DNA from: JBEVMS01 sp040508515
GTDB lineage: Bacteria; Pseudomonadota; Gammaproteobacteria; Xanthomonadales; Rhodanobacteraceae
Length of the DNA: 10,619 nucleotides
Assembly: GCA_040508515.1 (NCBI GenBank)
Contig: JBEVMS010000324.1
Span: 1 to 10,619, forward strand
Direction: 5' to 3'
Below the pieces are notes generated by a model. The model did no database searches. It was not told where the DNA came from and worked only from the letters and a program-made list of their open reading frames with translations. How positions within the stretch are numbered: position 1 is the stretch's first letter; every line of letters begins with the position of its first letter. The position numbers were made by a program, and so were the translations under genes. Of the stretch, positions 1-5,871 are shown piece by piece.

Positions 1-129
1 GAAGGCTTTGTCGCGCTCAATGCGGAGCTGGCCAAAGACTGGCCGGTGATCACCGAGCGCAAGGACGGCCTGGCCGACGCCAAGGATTGGGAAAACAAAC
101 CGGGCAAGCTCGACCTGCTGCAACGCTGA
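1..129 (+). CDS. fdxA: Ferredoxin FdxA, C-terminal end (partial, 5' end outside window)
   Basis: An open frame runs in from the left edge and stops at a TGA at 127-129, giving 42 residues. The stretch FVALNAELAKDWPVITERKD followed by an acidic/Lys-rich tail ending in LLQR is the typical C-terminus of the FdxA family of 7Fe ([3Fe-4S]/[4Fe-4S]) ferredoxins of about 107-112 residues, which are small cytosolic electron carriers. The cluster-binding cysteines lie in the missing N-terminal part, so they cannot be checked here. The gene ends about 60 bp before a strong terminator that it shares with the convergent lipoprotein gene. Identification rests on the tail only, but that tail is distinctive. 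Confidence 0.8.
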   Translation, partial: EGFVALNAELAKDWPVITERKDGLADAKDWENKPGKLDLLQR

Positions 130-191
130 AGTCACCGTTCAAGGCGCGTTGTGCGCAAACGCCGCATCGGTGAAAGCCGCAGTCCGAGCAA

Positions 192-219
192 AAAAACGCC
201 GCCCCAGGGCGGCGTTTTT
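192..219. terminator. Bidirectional intrinsic terminator between fdxA and bamC
   Basis: A GC stem, cgccgcc at 197-203 against ggcggcg at 208-214 with a 4-nt loop, is flanked by five A (192-196) and five T (215-219). The A and T runs can extend the stem and supply a U-tract on either strand. It therefore suits both the fdxA transcript (+) and the dapA-bamC transcript (-), whose stop codon is at 240-242. Confidence 0.9.
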
Positions 220-239
220 GCCTCAGTGAAAAAACACGC

Positions 240-848
240 TTAGCCGCCGAGCTTGGCCTTCAGCGCATCAATCACCTTGGCCACCGCGCCGGGCACGCCT
301 TGCGCACGCACTTCGCTGGCATTGCTGCCGCTAAGCGCGATAACCACCTGCACCTCGTGCTGAGCCGGCTTGTCGTTGCCGGGCACGGCCGCGTCGCCCT
401 CGTTCTTGCCGCGCCCGAACAGGCGTCCGATCATGCCTGGCTTCTTCACCGGCACGGCGGTGGCGGGCGAGTTCACGGTCAACGTATAGGTGTGCGCCGC
501 ATCGTCATGCGCAGTCACCTGACCGATATCACCAGCCTGCAAAGCCTGACCGACCTTCTGGTAGGTGCTGTCCACGCTGTCGGAAACCACGAAAGCATCG
601 GTGATGGTGCCCACGCTCTCGCCCGACGATGCGGTGGCACCGTTGGCGGTGGGGTTGTTGGCGCCCGGCGGCGGAATCACCAGCGCAGCGGTAGTCGCGG
701 GCGTATCCAGCCCCGGCGGGATCTCCAGCGGCGACTCCTGCTTGGCAGCCTCCCACTGCTTGTGCGAACGGAACATGCCGCAGCCGGATAGCGCCAAGGC
801 GGAAACAGCCAAAAGCGGCAGGGCCACGACGAGGGGGGATTTCTTCAT
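240..848 (-). CDS. bamC: Short BamC-like outer-membrane lipoprotein
   Basis: A 202-residue protein starting at the ATG at 848-846. The N-terminus is a lipoprotein signal: KK, a hydrophobic run and the lipobox LSGC with the lipidated Cys at 23. A Pro-rich, probably extended segment (about 33-75, containing SPLEIPPGLDTP) follows, as in BamC proteins, where this region contacts BamD. Residues of about 85-200 form one alpha/beta domain with YQKVGQALQ and a final helix AVAKVIDALKAKLGG, compatible with a helix-grip fold. E. coli BamC is about 344 residues with two such domains, so this one is short. The gene lies 22 bp downstream of dapA, exactly as bamC does in E. coli, which is strong support. 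Its likely role is accessory subunit of the BAM outer-membrane protein insertion complex. In-frame codons upstream to about 950 run into dapA and are not needed. Confidence 0.72.
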   Translation of the reverse strand: MKKSPLVVALPLLAVSALALSGCGMFRSHKQWEAAKQESPLEIPPGLDTPATTAALVIPPPGANNPTANGATASSGESVGTITDAFVVSDSVDSTYQKVGQALQAGDIGQVTAHDDAAHTYTLTVNSPATAVPVKKPGMIGRLFGRGKNEGDAAVPGNDKPAQHEVQVVIALSGSNASEVRAQGVPGAVAKVIDALKAKLGG

Positions 849-870
849 GAATGGTAATTCCGTCAAAGAT

Positions 871-1764
871 TCAGGCTGCGTCGGCCAAGGATGCCAGACC
901 TGCCAGCGCTTCGCGCAAACAGGTCTTCTCCGGACCGTCTTCAAGTTCAACCAGCGGTAGCCGCGGTGTGGCCGTTCCCAGCCCCAGTGGCGGCAAGCCC
1001 GCCTTGACCGCGACTGGATTGGGCGCGCAATTAAGTGCCTCGATCAGCGGCAACAGTGCCGCATTATGCTGCGATGCCACCACTCGGTCGCGTGCCACGG
1101 CGGCATCGCACAGCGCGCGAAATGCCGCCGGCACCAAATTGGCTACCACCGAGACCGTCCCCGCCGCACCAGCCAGCATGGCTTGCGCCGCGCTGCCGTC
1201 GTCACCGGAGAGATAGACGAAATCCGGACGCGCAAGTTCCGCCAATGCGCGAATGCGTTCGGCATCGGCACGCGCTTCCTTGATGCCGACGATGGCCGGA
1301 TGCTCGCGCAACTCCGCCACTGTATCGGGCAGCAAGTCGCAGCCGGTTCGGCCGGGCACATTATAAAGCACCACCGGCAGGCCGCCGTGCTCGGCCACTT
1401 CCAGAAAATGCCGGCGCAGGCCAAGCTGGGTCGGGCGCACATAGAAAGGCGTCACCACCAGCGCCGCATCGGCGCCCAATTGCTGAGCGCGCCGCGTTAA
1501 CGCCACCGTCTTGGCGGTTCCCGCCTCGCCGGTGCCGACCAGCACCGGCACGCGGCCTGCGACGCGTTCCAGCGTAAAGGTCAGCAAGCGCTCGTATTCG
1601 TCATGCTCAAGCATGTGTGCCTCACCGGTGGAACCGGCGACGACCAGGCCTTGGGTGCCGCCGGCCAGTTGATGGTCCAGCAAGCGGGTATAGGCCGGCA
1701 GATCGAGCGCACCATCGGCCGTGAACGGTGTCACCAACGCACAGATGCTTCCGTGGATATTCAT
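871..1764 (-). CDS. dapA: 4-hydroxy-tetrahydrodipicolinate synthase (DapA)
   Basis: 297 residues, close to the 292 of E. coli DapA. The enzyme condenses pyruvate with aspartate semialdehyde, the first committed step of lysine and diaminopimelate synthesis, in the cytosol. Visible family motifs are GSTGEA (44-49, substrate-binding Thr46), TPFYVRP with Tyr108, YNVPGRTG with Tyr134 and Arg139, and GIKEA with the Schiff-base Lys162. The ATG at 1764-1762 is preceded by GAGG at 1777-1774 with 9-nt spacing and gives an N-terminus (MNIHGSICALVTPF) that aligns with the family. A TTG 15 bp upstream is a weaker alternative. It is the first gene of the dapA-bamC unit and diverges from gcvR. The usual T-T-G-E-S substrate motif reads S-T-G-E-A here, a variant I recall from xanthomonad DapA. 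Confidence 0.96.
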   Translation of the reverse strand: MNIHGSICALVTPFTADGALDLPAYTRLLDHQLAGGTQGLVVAGSTGEAHMLEHDEYERLLTFTLERVAGRVPVLVGTGEAGTAKTVALTRRAQQLGADAALVVTPFYVRPTQLGLRRHFLEVAEHGGLPVVLYNVPGRTGCDLLPDTVAELREHPAIVGIKEARADAERIRALAELARPDFVYLSGDDGSAAQAMLAGAAGTVSVVANLVPAAFRALCDAAVARDRVVASQHNAALLPLIEALNCAPNPVAVKAGLPPLGLGTATPRLPLVELEDGPEKTCLREALAGLASLADAA

Positions 1765-1791
1765 TGCATTACGCCTCAAGCCAAGCCTCGC

Positions 1792-1821
1792 ATGTTACTT
1801 GCGGGCTCAAGGCACGGGCAA
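1792..1821 (-). promoter_or_regulatory. Putative dapA promoter
   Basis: On the minus strand TTGCCC (1821-1816) and TAACAT (1797-1792) are 18 bp apart and resemble sigma-70 -35 and -10 boxes. Transcription would begin near 1785, leaving about 20 nt before the dapA ATG, with the GAGG ribosome binding site inside that leader. It overlaps the putative gcvR promoter almost completely. This rests on consensus matching by eye only. Confidence 0.42.
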
Positions 1822-1825
1822 GTAA
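1795..1825. repeat. 8-bp inverted repeat in the dapA/gcvR divergent region
   Basis: ttacttgc (1795-1802) is perfectly repeated in inverted orientation as gcaagtaa (1818-1825), with 15 bp between. The arms contain part of the -35 box of one putative promoter and the -10 box of the other. A second perfect 8-bp inverted repeat, gcgggctc (1801-1808) against gagcccgc (1834-1841), shares two bases with the first left arm. Possible roles are a dyad operator, a hairpin in a leader RNA, or a by-product of two symmetric promoters. Confidence 0.6.
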
Positions 1826-1828
1826 GCT
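1799..1828 (+). promoter_or_regulatory. Putative gcvR promoter
   Basis: TTGCGG (1799-1804) and TAAGCT (1823-1828) are separated by 18 bp on the plus strand. Each box shares about half of the sigma-70 consensus positions. Transcription would start near 1835, giving a leader of about 45 nt to the gcvR start. Its position is the mirror image of the dapA promoter about position 1810. Confidence 0.35.
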
Positions 1829-1880
1829 GCCGCGAGCCCGCCAACCCTTCCGCTGCGGGAGTGCGCCACAGGTAAAGCCC

Positions 1881-2435
1881 TTGAATCGTTCGACCGCGCG
1901 TACCAGCAGCGACAACCAGCTGCTGATCCAGACCCTTTCGCCGGCGGCCCGCTCGCCGCTGCTGATCCTGACCAAGCGCATCGCCGACGCCGGCTGCAAC
2001 CTCAACGATGCACGGGTGTCCACCATCGGCACCGATACCTCGCTGATGCTGCTGGCCAGCGGCAGTTGGGACGCGGTGGCCAAGCTGGAAACGTCGCTGA
2101 CCAAGCTGGCACGCGATGAGCAGGTGCAGATCAGCCATTACCGCACCGAGCCGCGCGAAAGCACCCATCACCTACCCTATCTGGTCGAGGTGATCGCCGC
2201 CGACCGTCCAGGCATCCTGGTCAAGATCATCGACTTTTTCACCCGCAACGACATCAGCGTGGAAAACCTCAGCTCGATGCGTTACCAGGCGATGCAGACC
2301 GGCGCGGCGATGTTCCAGGCGCAGATCACCATCGGCATCCCGGCCAAAACGCACATCGCCGGGCTGCGCGACGACTTTCTGGAGCTATGCGACGGGCTCA
2401 ACCTGGACGCCATCATGGACCCGGTCAAGTTCTGA
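1881..2435 (+). CDS. gcvR: Glycine cleavage system regulator GcvR (double ACT-domain protein)
   Basis: 184 residues from a TTG start at 1881, close to the roughly 190 of E. coli GcvR. The start is supported by AGG at 1870-1872 (8-nt spacing) and by the family length; the frame is open further upstream, but that part runs across the promoter region and dapA start. Two ACT domains are apparent: about residues 12-90 (QLLIQTLSP, LTKRIADAGCNLNDARVSTIG) and about 95-175 (YLVEVIAADRPGILVKIIDF, with the DRPGI turn typical of ACT folds). There is no DNA-binding domain. In E. coli GcvR binds GcvA and, when glycine is scarce, blocks activation of the glycine cleavage operon. No gcvA is in this window, so the partner is unknown. 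It diverges from dapA and precedes bcp by 251 bp, the same order as in E. coli. Confidence 0.85.
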   Translation: MNRSTARTSSDNQLLIQTLSPAARSPLLILTKRIADAGCNLNDARVSTIGTDTSLMLLASGSWDAVAKLETSLTKLARDEQVQISHYRTEPRESTHHLPYLVEVIAADRPGILVKIIDFFTRNDISVENLSSMRYQAMQTGAAMFQAQITIGIPAKTHIAGLRDDFLELCDGLNLDAIMDPVKF

Positions 2436-2468
2436 TCGCCGCGCGCTCCGCCGACGCCCAGGCAGGGC

Positions 2469-2515
2469 TGGCATTCCTCGCCATACGCGCTAGTCTGTAG
2501 CTGTCCAGACAGGAG
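2469..2515 (+). promoter_or_regulatory. Putative promoter and ribosome binding site upstream of bcp
   Basis: TGGCAT (2469-2474) and TAGTCT (2491-2496) are 16 bp apart and are weak sigma-70-like boxes. Close behind them is a good AGGAG ribosome binding site (2511-2515) that points to the ATG at 2521, not to the bcp start at 2687. It would give bcp its own promoter within the 251-bp gap after gcvR, where no terminator is visible. Confidence 0.3.
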
Positions 2516-2520
2516 AGCCG

Positions 2521-2703
2521 ATGCGTGCGACTGGCGAGTGGTCAGCCAAAGATTCCGGCGGCGCCCAAGCCGCCCGTCGCGCCCGCATCCATTCCGTTGT
2601 ATCGCCGCGGCCACCACGATGGCCGACGCGCTTCCTTACTTATCCCAACTGCCACCGACGTCCACGCGCCGGTGTTGAGACAGACCATGCTCGAACTTGG
2701 TAA
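2521..2703 (+). CDS. Possible small leader ORF overlapping the bcp start
   Basis: A 60-codon frame begins at an ATG 5 nt behind a perfect AGGAG and ends at TAA 2701-2703, which overlaps the first 17 nt of bcp. The product is Arg/Pro-rich with no recognisable domain, signal or membrane segment. Its third-position G+C is only moderate, lower than in the neighbouring genes, which argues against a conserved protein. If translated, it could couple ribosomes onto the weak bcp initiation site. It may equally be fortuitous. Confidence 0.2.
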   Translation: MRATGEWSAKDSGGAQAARRARIHSVVSPRPPRWPTRFLTYPNCHRRPRAGVETDHARTW

Positions 2704-3151
2704 CACCGTTCCCGCGCTCAGCGCGCCGACCGCCGATGAGGGCACGCTCGCCTTGCATAACCTCAAAGGCCAATGGGTGGTGCTGTATTTCTATCCCAAA
2801 GACAGCACGCCCGGCTGCACCACCGAGGCACAACAGTTTCGCGACCTCTATCCACAGTTGCGCGCTCACGGGGCCGAAGTGCTAGGCATTTCGCGCGACT
2901 CGCTGAAATCGCACGCCAACTTTGCGGCCAAGCAAGGCCTGCCGTTCCCCCTGGTATCGGACCCGGACGAAAGCTGGTGTCGGGCGTTCGACGTCATCCA
3001 CGAGAAGGCGCTCTACGGCAAGCGCCATCTGGGCGTGGTGCGCAGCACGTTTCTGATCGATCCGTCCGGCACTCTGGTGCGCGAATGGCGCGGCGTGAAA
3101 GTCCCCGGCCACGCACAAGCCGTGCTCGACGCGCTGATCGGAGCCCAGTGA
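2687..3151 (+). CDS. bcp: Peroxiredoxin Bcp/PrxQ (thiol peroxidase)
   Basis: 154 residues (E. coli Bcp has 156) with the thioredoxin-fold peroxiredoxin pattern: YFYPKDSTPGCT, giving P37-xxx-T41-xx-C44 with C44 as peroxidatic cysteine, the partner Arg119 in VRSTFLID, and GISRDS at 67-72. It reduces hydrogen peroxide and organic hydroperoxides in the cytosol using thioredoxin or a similar donor. The resolving Cys of E. coli Bcp, five residues after the peroxidatic one, is Gln49 here. The only other cysteine is Cys98, matching a non-essential one in E. coli. The start at 2687 gives the family N-terminus (LELGNTVPALSAP), but the preceding ribosome binding site is weak. It follows gcvR as in E. 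coli. Confidence 0.93.
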   Translation: MLELGNTVPALSAPTADEGTLALHNLKGQWVVLYFYPKDSTPGCTTEAQQFRDLYPQLRAHGAEVLGISRDSLKSHANFAAKQGLPFPLVSDPDESWCRAFDVIHEKALYGKRHLGVVRSTFLIDPSGTLVREWRGVKVPGHAQAVLDALIGAQ

Positions 3152-3365
3152 GCAACCGCCCGGGCATCCTGGCCATGGCGCCACGTCTGGCAGCGCACTT
3201 CGTGCCGCACGCCTTGCCCCGAAATTTTTCATTGTCCGCAGAGGCGACTGCGGACCCGATGTCGTGGCGGTCACCACGCTGCTTTGCCGATCCAGCCGGA
3301 TCGGACGTTCGCGATGCCGCAAGGCGCGCGATCCCTCCAGTTGTCCACCGTGAGGTCTTTTTGGC
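3152..3365 (+). other. Hairpin-rich intergenic region / phoH leader
   Basis: This 214-bp gap contains three perfect small hairpins in a row: gtccgcag (3234-3241) with ctgcggac (3248-3255), 6-nt loop; cgtgg (3263-3267) with ccacg (3274-3278), 6-nt loop; ccgatcc (3287-3293) with ggatcgg (3298-3304), 4-nt loop. None is followed by a T-run, so they are poor intrinsic terminators for bcp. They end about 60 nt before the phoH ATG, and GAGG (3352-3355) lies 10 nt before that start. A structured 5' leader or small RNA is possible. I recognise no known riboswitch family, and no convincing promoter was found. Confidence 0.5.
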
Positions 3366-4745
3366 ATGACCGGAAGCAAGCGCATCTACGTCCTGGACAC
3401 CAACGTGCTGCTGCACGATCCGACTTCGCTGTTCCGCTTCGAGGAACACGATGTCTATATCCCGATGACGGTGCTGGAAGAGCTGGACGAAAAGAAAAAG
3501 GGCGGTTCGGAAGTCTCCCGCAACGGGCGTCAGGTCAGCCGTTTTCTCAACGAGCTGATCCAGCACAGCGCCGGCCAGCCGATTGGCGATGGGCTGCCGC
3601 TGAACAACCCGCAGGGAGTCAATCTTAAACGTGGCGTCGCGGTGGGGCGGCTGTATTTCCAGCAGCGCACCGCCAATGGCCATGGCAAGGCAGACAACCA
3701 GATTCTGGCAGCGGTGCTAGAACTGCGCGATCTGCATGGCGATCGTCCGGTGGTGCTGGTCAGCAAAGACATCAATCTACGCATCAAGGCGACGATCAAC
3801 GGCATCACCGCCGAAGATTACGAGAACGATCGCGCGCTGGACGATTTCTCGCTGCTCTACACCGGTACCACCGAGCTGCCGGAAAACTTCTGGGAGCTGC
3901 ATCCGGAAGTACGCTCGTGGACCGAGCGCGGGCGCACCTATTACGAGGTGGCCGTGCGCGAAAGCGACGGCTGGTACGCCAACCAGTGCCTCTACCTGCC
4001 TGGCGACGACAGCGTGGAATTGCGCGTGCTCAGCCGCGACGAGCACAAAGCCATCTTGCTGTTACAGGATGACCATCGGCACAGCAACCACAGCGTGTGG
4101 GGCATCGCCGCGCGTAACCGCGAGCAGAATTTCGCGCTTAACGTGCTGATGGACCCGGACGTCGACTTCGTCACCTTGCTCGGCACCGCTGGCACCGGCA
4201 AGACCCTGCTGGCGTTGGCCGCGGGGCTAGCTCAAGTGATGGATCAGCAGCGCTACCGCGAGATCATCATGACCCGTGCCACCGTCTCGGTCGGCGAGGA
4301 CATCGGTTTTCTCCCCGGCACCGAGGAGGAAAAAATGACGCCTTGGATGGGCGCGCTGACCGACAATCTGGAGGTGCTGACCAGCCCTGAAGAAGGCGGC
4401 TCCTGGGCGCGCCAGGCGACCAACGACCTGCTCGCCTCGCGGATCAAGATACGCTCGCTCAACTTCATGCGCGGGCGCACCTTCTTGAGTCGCTATCTGA
4501 TCATCGACGAGGCGCAGAACCTCACGCCGAAACAGATGAAAACCTTGATCACCCGCGCCGGACCGGGCACCAAGATCGTCTGCCTGGGCAATGTCGAACA
4601 GATCGACACGCCCTACCTCACCGAGACCACTTCAGGCCTGACCTATGCGGTGGATCGCTTCAAGGATTGGGCTCACTCAGCTCACGTCACCCTGCGCCGC
4701 GGCGAGCGTTCGCGGTTGGCGGACTTCGCCTCCGAAGCGCTCTAA
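3366..4745 (+). CDS. PIN domain-PhoH ATPase fusion protein
   Basis: 459 residues. Residues of about 5-145 form a PIN nuclease domain with the expected acidic residues: VLDTNVLL (Asp11), VLEELDE (Glu38/39), KADNQ (Asp110) and SKDINLR (Asp135). Residues of about 250-459 are a PhoH-type P-loop ATPase with Walker A GTAGTGKT (273-280) and Walker B LIIDEAQN (Asp381, Glu382), followed by the sensor-like CLGNVEQID. This architecture is the PhoH2 / YlaK-like class, for which RNA unwinding and RNase activity have been described in mycobacterial PhoH2. The role in this organism is inferred to be RNA metabolism. Both active sites look intact. It has its own ribosome binding site and appears to be a single-gene unit. 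No antitoxin-like small gene is clearly present upstream. Confidence 0.93.
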   Translation: MTGSKRIYVLDTNVLLHDPTSLFRFEEHDVYIPMTVLEELDEKKKGGSEVSRNGRQVSRFLNELIQHSAGQPIGDGLPLNNPQGVNLKRGVAVGRLYFQQRTANGHGKADNQILAAVLELRDLHGDRPVVLVSKDINLRIKATINGITAEDYENDRALDDFSLLYTGTTELPENFWELHPEVRSWTERGRTYYEVAVRESDGWYANQCLYLPGDDSVELRVLSRDEHKAILLLQDDHRHSNHSVWGIAARNREQNFALNVLMDPDVDFVTLLGTAGTGKTLLALAAGLAQVMDQQRYREIIMTRATVSVGEDIGFLPGTEEEKMTPWMGALTDNLEVLTSPEEGGSWARQATNDLLASRIKIRSLNFMRGRTFLSRYLIIDEAQNLTPKQMKTLITRAGPGTKIVCLGNVEQIDTPYLTETTSGLTYAVDRFKDWAHSAHVTLRRGERSRLADFASEAL

Positions 4746-4755
4746 GCCACCAACA

Positions 4756-4785
4756 CCGCCGCCGGCACTCGCCTGCCGGCGGCGG
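4756..4785. terminator. 12-bp GC hairpin after phoH, possible terminator without U-tract
   Basis: ccgccgccggca (4756-4767) pairs perfectly with tgccggcggcgg (4774-4785) around a 6-nt loop, beginning 11 bp after the phoH stop. No T-run follows (gcgtcggg), so it is not a canonical intrinsic terminator. It may still act as an RNA 3'-end protector or a Rho-assisted stop. The remaining 143 bp to thiD contain a second small hairpin (4865-4880). Confidence 0.5.
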
Positions 4786-4890
4786 CGTCGGGTCACGCGA
4801 TAGCTTCAGCAGATCATCGCCAGCGCAAGCGTGGTCGGCGTGATCACGATCACCCCGCTTCACCCCGGCGACCTCGCCGGCGTGGCGGCG

Positions 4891-4896
4891 TACGAT
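4891..4896 (+). promoter_or_regulatory. Putative thiD -10 box
   Basis: TACGAT (4891-4896) matches four of six -10 consensus positions and would start transcription about 25 nt before the thiD ATG. No clear -35 box is seen at the right distance, and no TPP (THI-box) riboswitch is visible in the 183-bp gap upstream of the gene. Confidence 0.3.
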
Positions 4897-4928
4897 AGAT
4901 ACCGCTCACTTCCGATCGATACCCACCC

Positions 4929-5717
4929 ATGCCTGCCCTCCCTTCGCCCCCGATCGCCCTAACCATCGCCGGCTCCGATTCGGGCGGCGGCGCCGGCATC
5001 CAGGCCGATCTGAAAACCTTCCACGCGCGCGGCGTGCACGGGCTGTCGGCGGTCACGGCGATCACCGCGCAGAACACGCGCGGTGTACAGGCGATACACG
5101 CAGTCCCGGCCGTGCACGTGCGGCGTCAACTTGATGCGCTGTTCGAGGATTTTTCGATTGCAGCGGTCAAGACCGGCATGCTCAGCAGCGCCGCGATCAG
5201 CCGCACGGTGGCGCGCCAGTTACGCACCCATCCGCCGCGCTGGCTGGTGGTCGACCCGGTGATGATCGCCACAAGCGGCGCGCGCTTGTTGGACAGCGAC
5301 GCCTTACAGAGCTTGCGCGATGAGCTGATTCCGTTGGCCGACATCCTCACGCCCAACCTGCCCGAAGCCGAAGCATTGTTGGGGTATCCGATCCGCCATG
5401 CCGCGGATTTCGATCGCGCCGGCGCCGATCTGCGAGCCCTGGGCGCACGCGCGGTGCTGCTCAAGGGCGGGCATGCTGGCGGAGAGGTGCTGATCGATCG
5501 TTTTTACGACGCGCGTGGGCTGATGCAGATCCAGCACCGTCGACTCGATCGCGAAGGCCACGGCACCGGCTGCACGCTGGCCGCAGCGATCGCCGCCGAA
5601 CTGGCCAAAGGCCAAAGCGCGCGTTCCGCAGTGCGGCGTGCGGTCGCCTACGTGCATCGCGCGCTGGCTAGCGGTTATCGAGCCGGTCACGGTACGGCGT
5701 TCTGCCTGCGCCATTGA
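4929..5717 (+). CDS. thiD: Hydroxymethylpyrimidine/phosphomethylpyrimidine kinase ThiD
   Basis: 262 residues, close to the 266 of E. coli ThiD. The enzyme phosphorylates HMP to HMP-P and then HMP-PP, which thiamine phosphate synthase joins to the thiazole unit; it acts in the cytosol. Ribokinase-fold motifs are in order: AGSDSGGGAGIQADLK (14-29, substrate site), VKTGML (80-85), VVDPVMIATSG (107-117), TPNLPEAEALLG (141-152), KGGH (179-182) and the anion-hole GTGCTL with the active-site Cys215. The ATG at 4929 has no clear ribosome binding site but yields the family N-terminus (IALTIAGSDS). No other thiamine gene is adjacent, so it stands apart from a thi operon. An in-frame shift of the start by a few codons cannot be excluded. 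Confidence 0.94.
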   Translation: MPALPSPPIALTIAGSDSGGGAGIQADLKTFHARGVHGLSAVTAITAQNTRGVQAIHAVPAVHVRRQLDALFEDFSIAAVKTGMLSSAAISRTVARQLRTHPPRWLVVDPVMIATSGARLLDSDALQSLRDELIPLADILTPNLPEAEALLGYPIRHAADFDRAGADLRALGARAVLLKGGHAGGEVLIDRFYDARGLMQIQHRRLDREGHGTGCTLAAAIAAELAKGQSARSAVRRAVAYVHRALASGYRAGHGTAFCLRH

Positions 5718-5770
5718 GTCTCGGCAAACACGGCAAAGACGGCGGCAGGCTCGGTTCACCGCGATCGCGC

Positions 5771-5776
5771 TATGCT
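5771..5776 (+). promoter_or_regulatory. Putative lpxO -10 box
   Basis: TATGCT (5771-5776), preceded by gcgc, resembles a -10 element. It lies in the 154-bp gap between thiD and lpxO, giving a leader of about 90 nt that contains a small gggc/gccc hairpin with a cttc loop (5847-5858). No good -35 box is seen. Confidence 0.25.
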
Positions 5777-5871
5777 TTGAGGGCACGTCTTGGCCACCTG
5801 GATCGCTTGATTCAACCCTGGCAGGCCGCATTTCCTTCCAAGTTTCGGGCCTTCGCCCTGCGCAGAGCATT

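Noticed and set aside
300..791. Long plus-strand frame of 163 codons over bamC
   Set aside because: It is antisense to a lipoprotein gene with a clear signal peptide and conserved neighbour; the product is Arg/His-rich, typical of shadow frames in GC-rich DNA.
1728..1880. Upstream extension of gcvR frame
   Set aside because: It would overlap the dapA start and the putative promoter; the added residues do not look like an ACT domain, and the TTG at 1881 fits the family length.
1765..1880. Glycine or lysine riboswitch between dapA and gcvR
   Set aside because: The gap is only 116 bp, too short for a lysine riboswitch with expression platform, and no glycine-riboswitch core was recognised.
4746..4928. 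TPP riboswitch before thiD
   Set aside because: No THI-box core such as the CUGAGA element was seen in this gap.
5638..5871. Upstream extension of the lpxO frame into thiD
   Set aside because: The extra sequence has no LpxO-like content and overlaps the end of thiD; the ATG at 5872 gives the expected membrane segment at the N-terminus.
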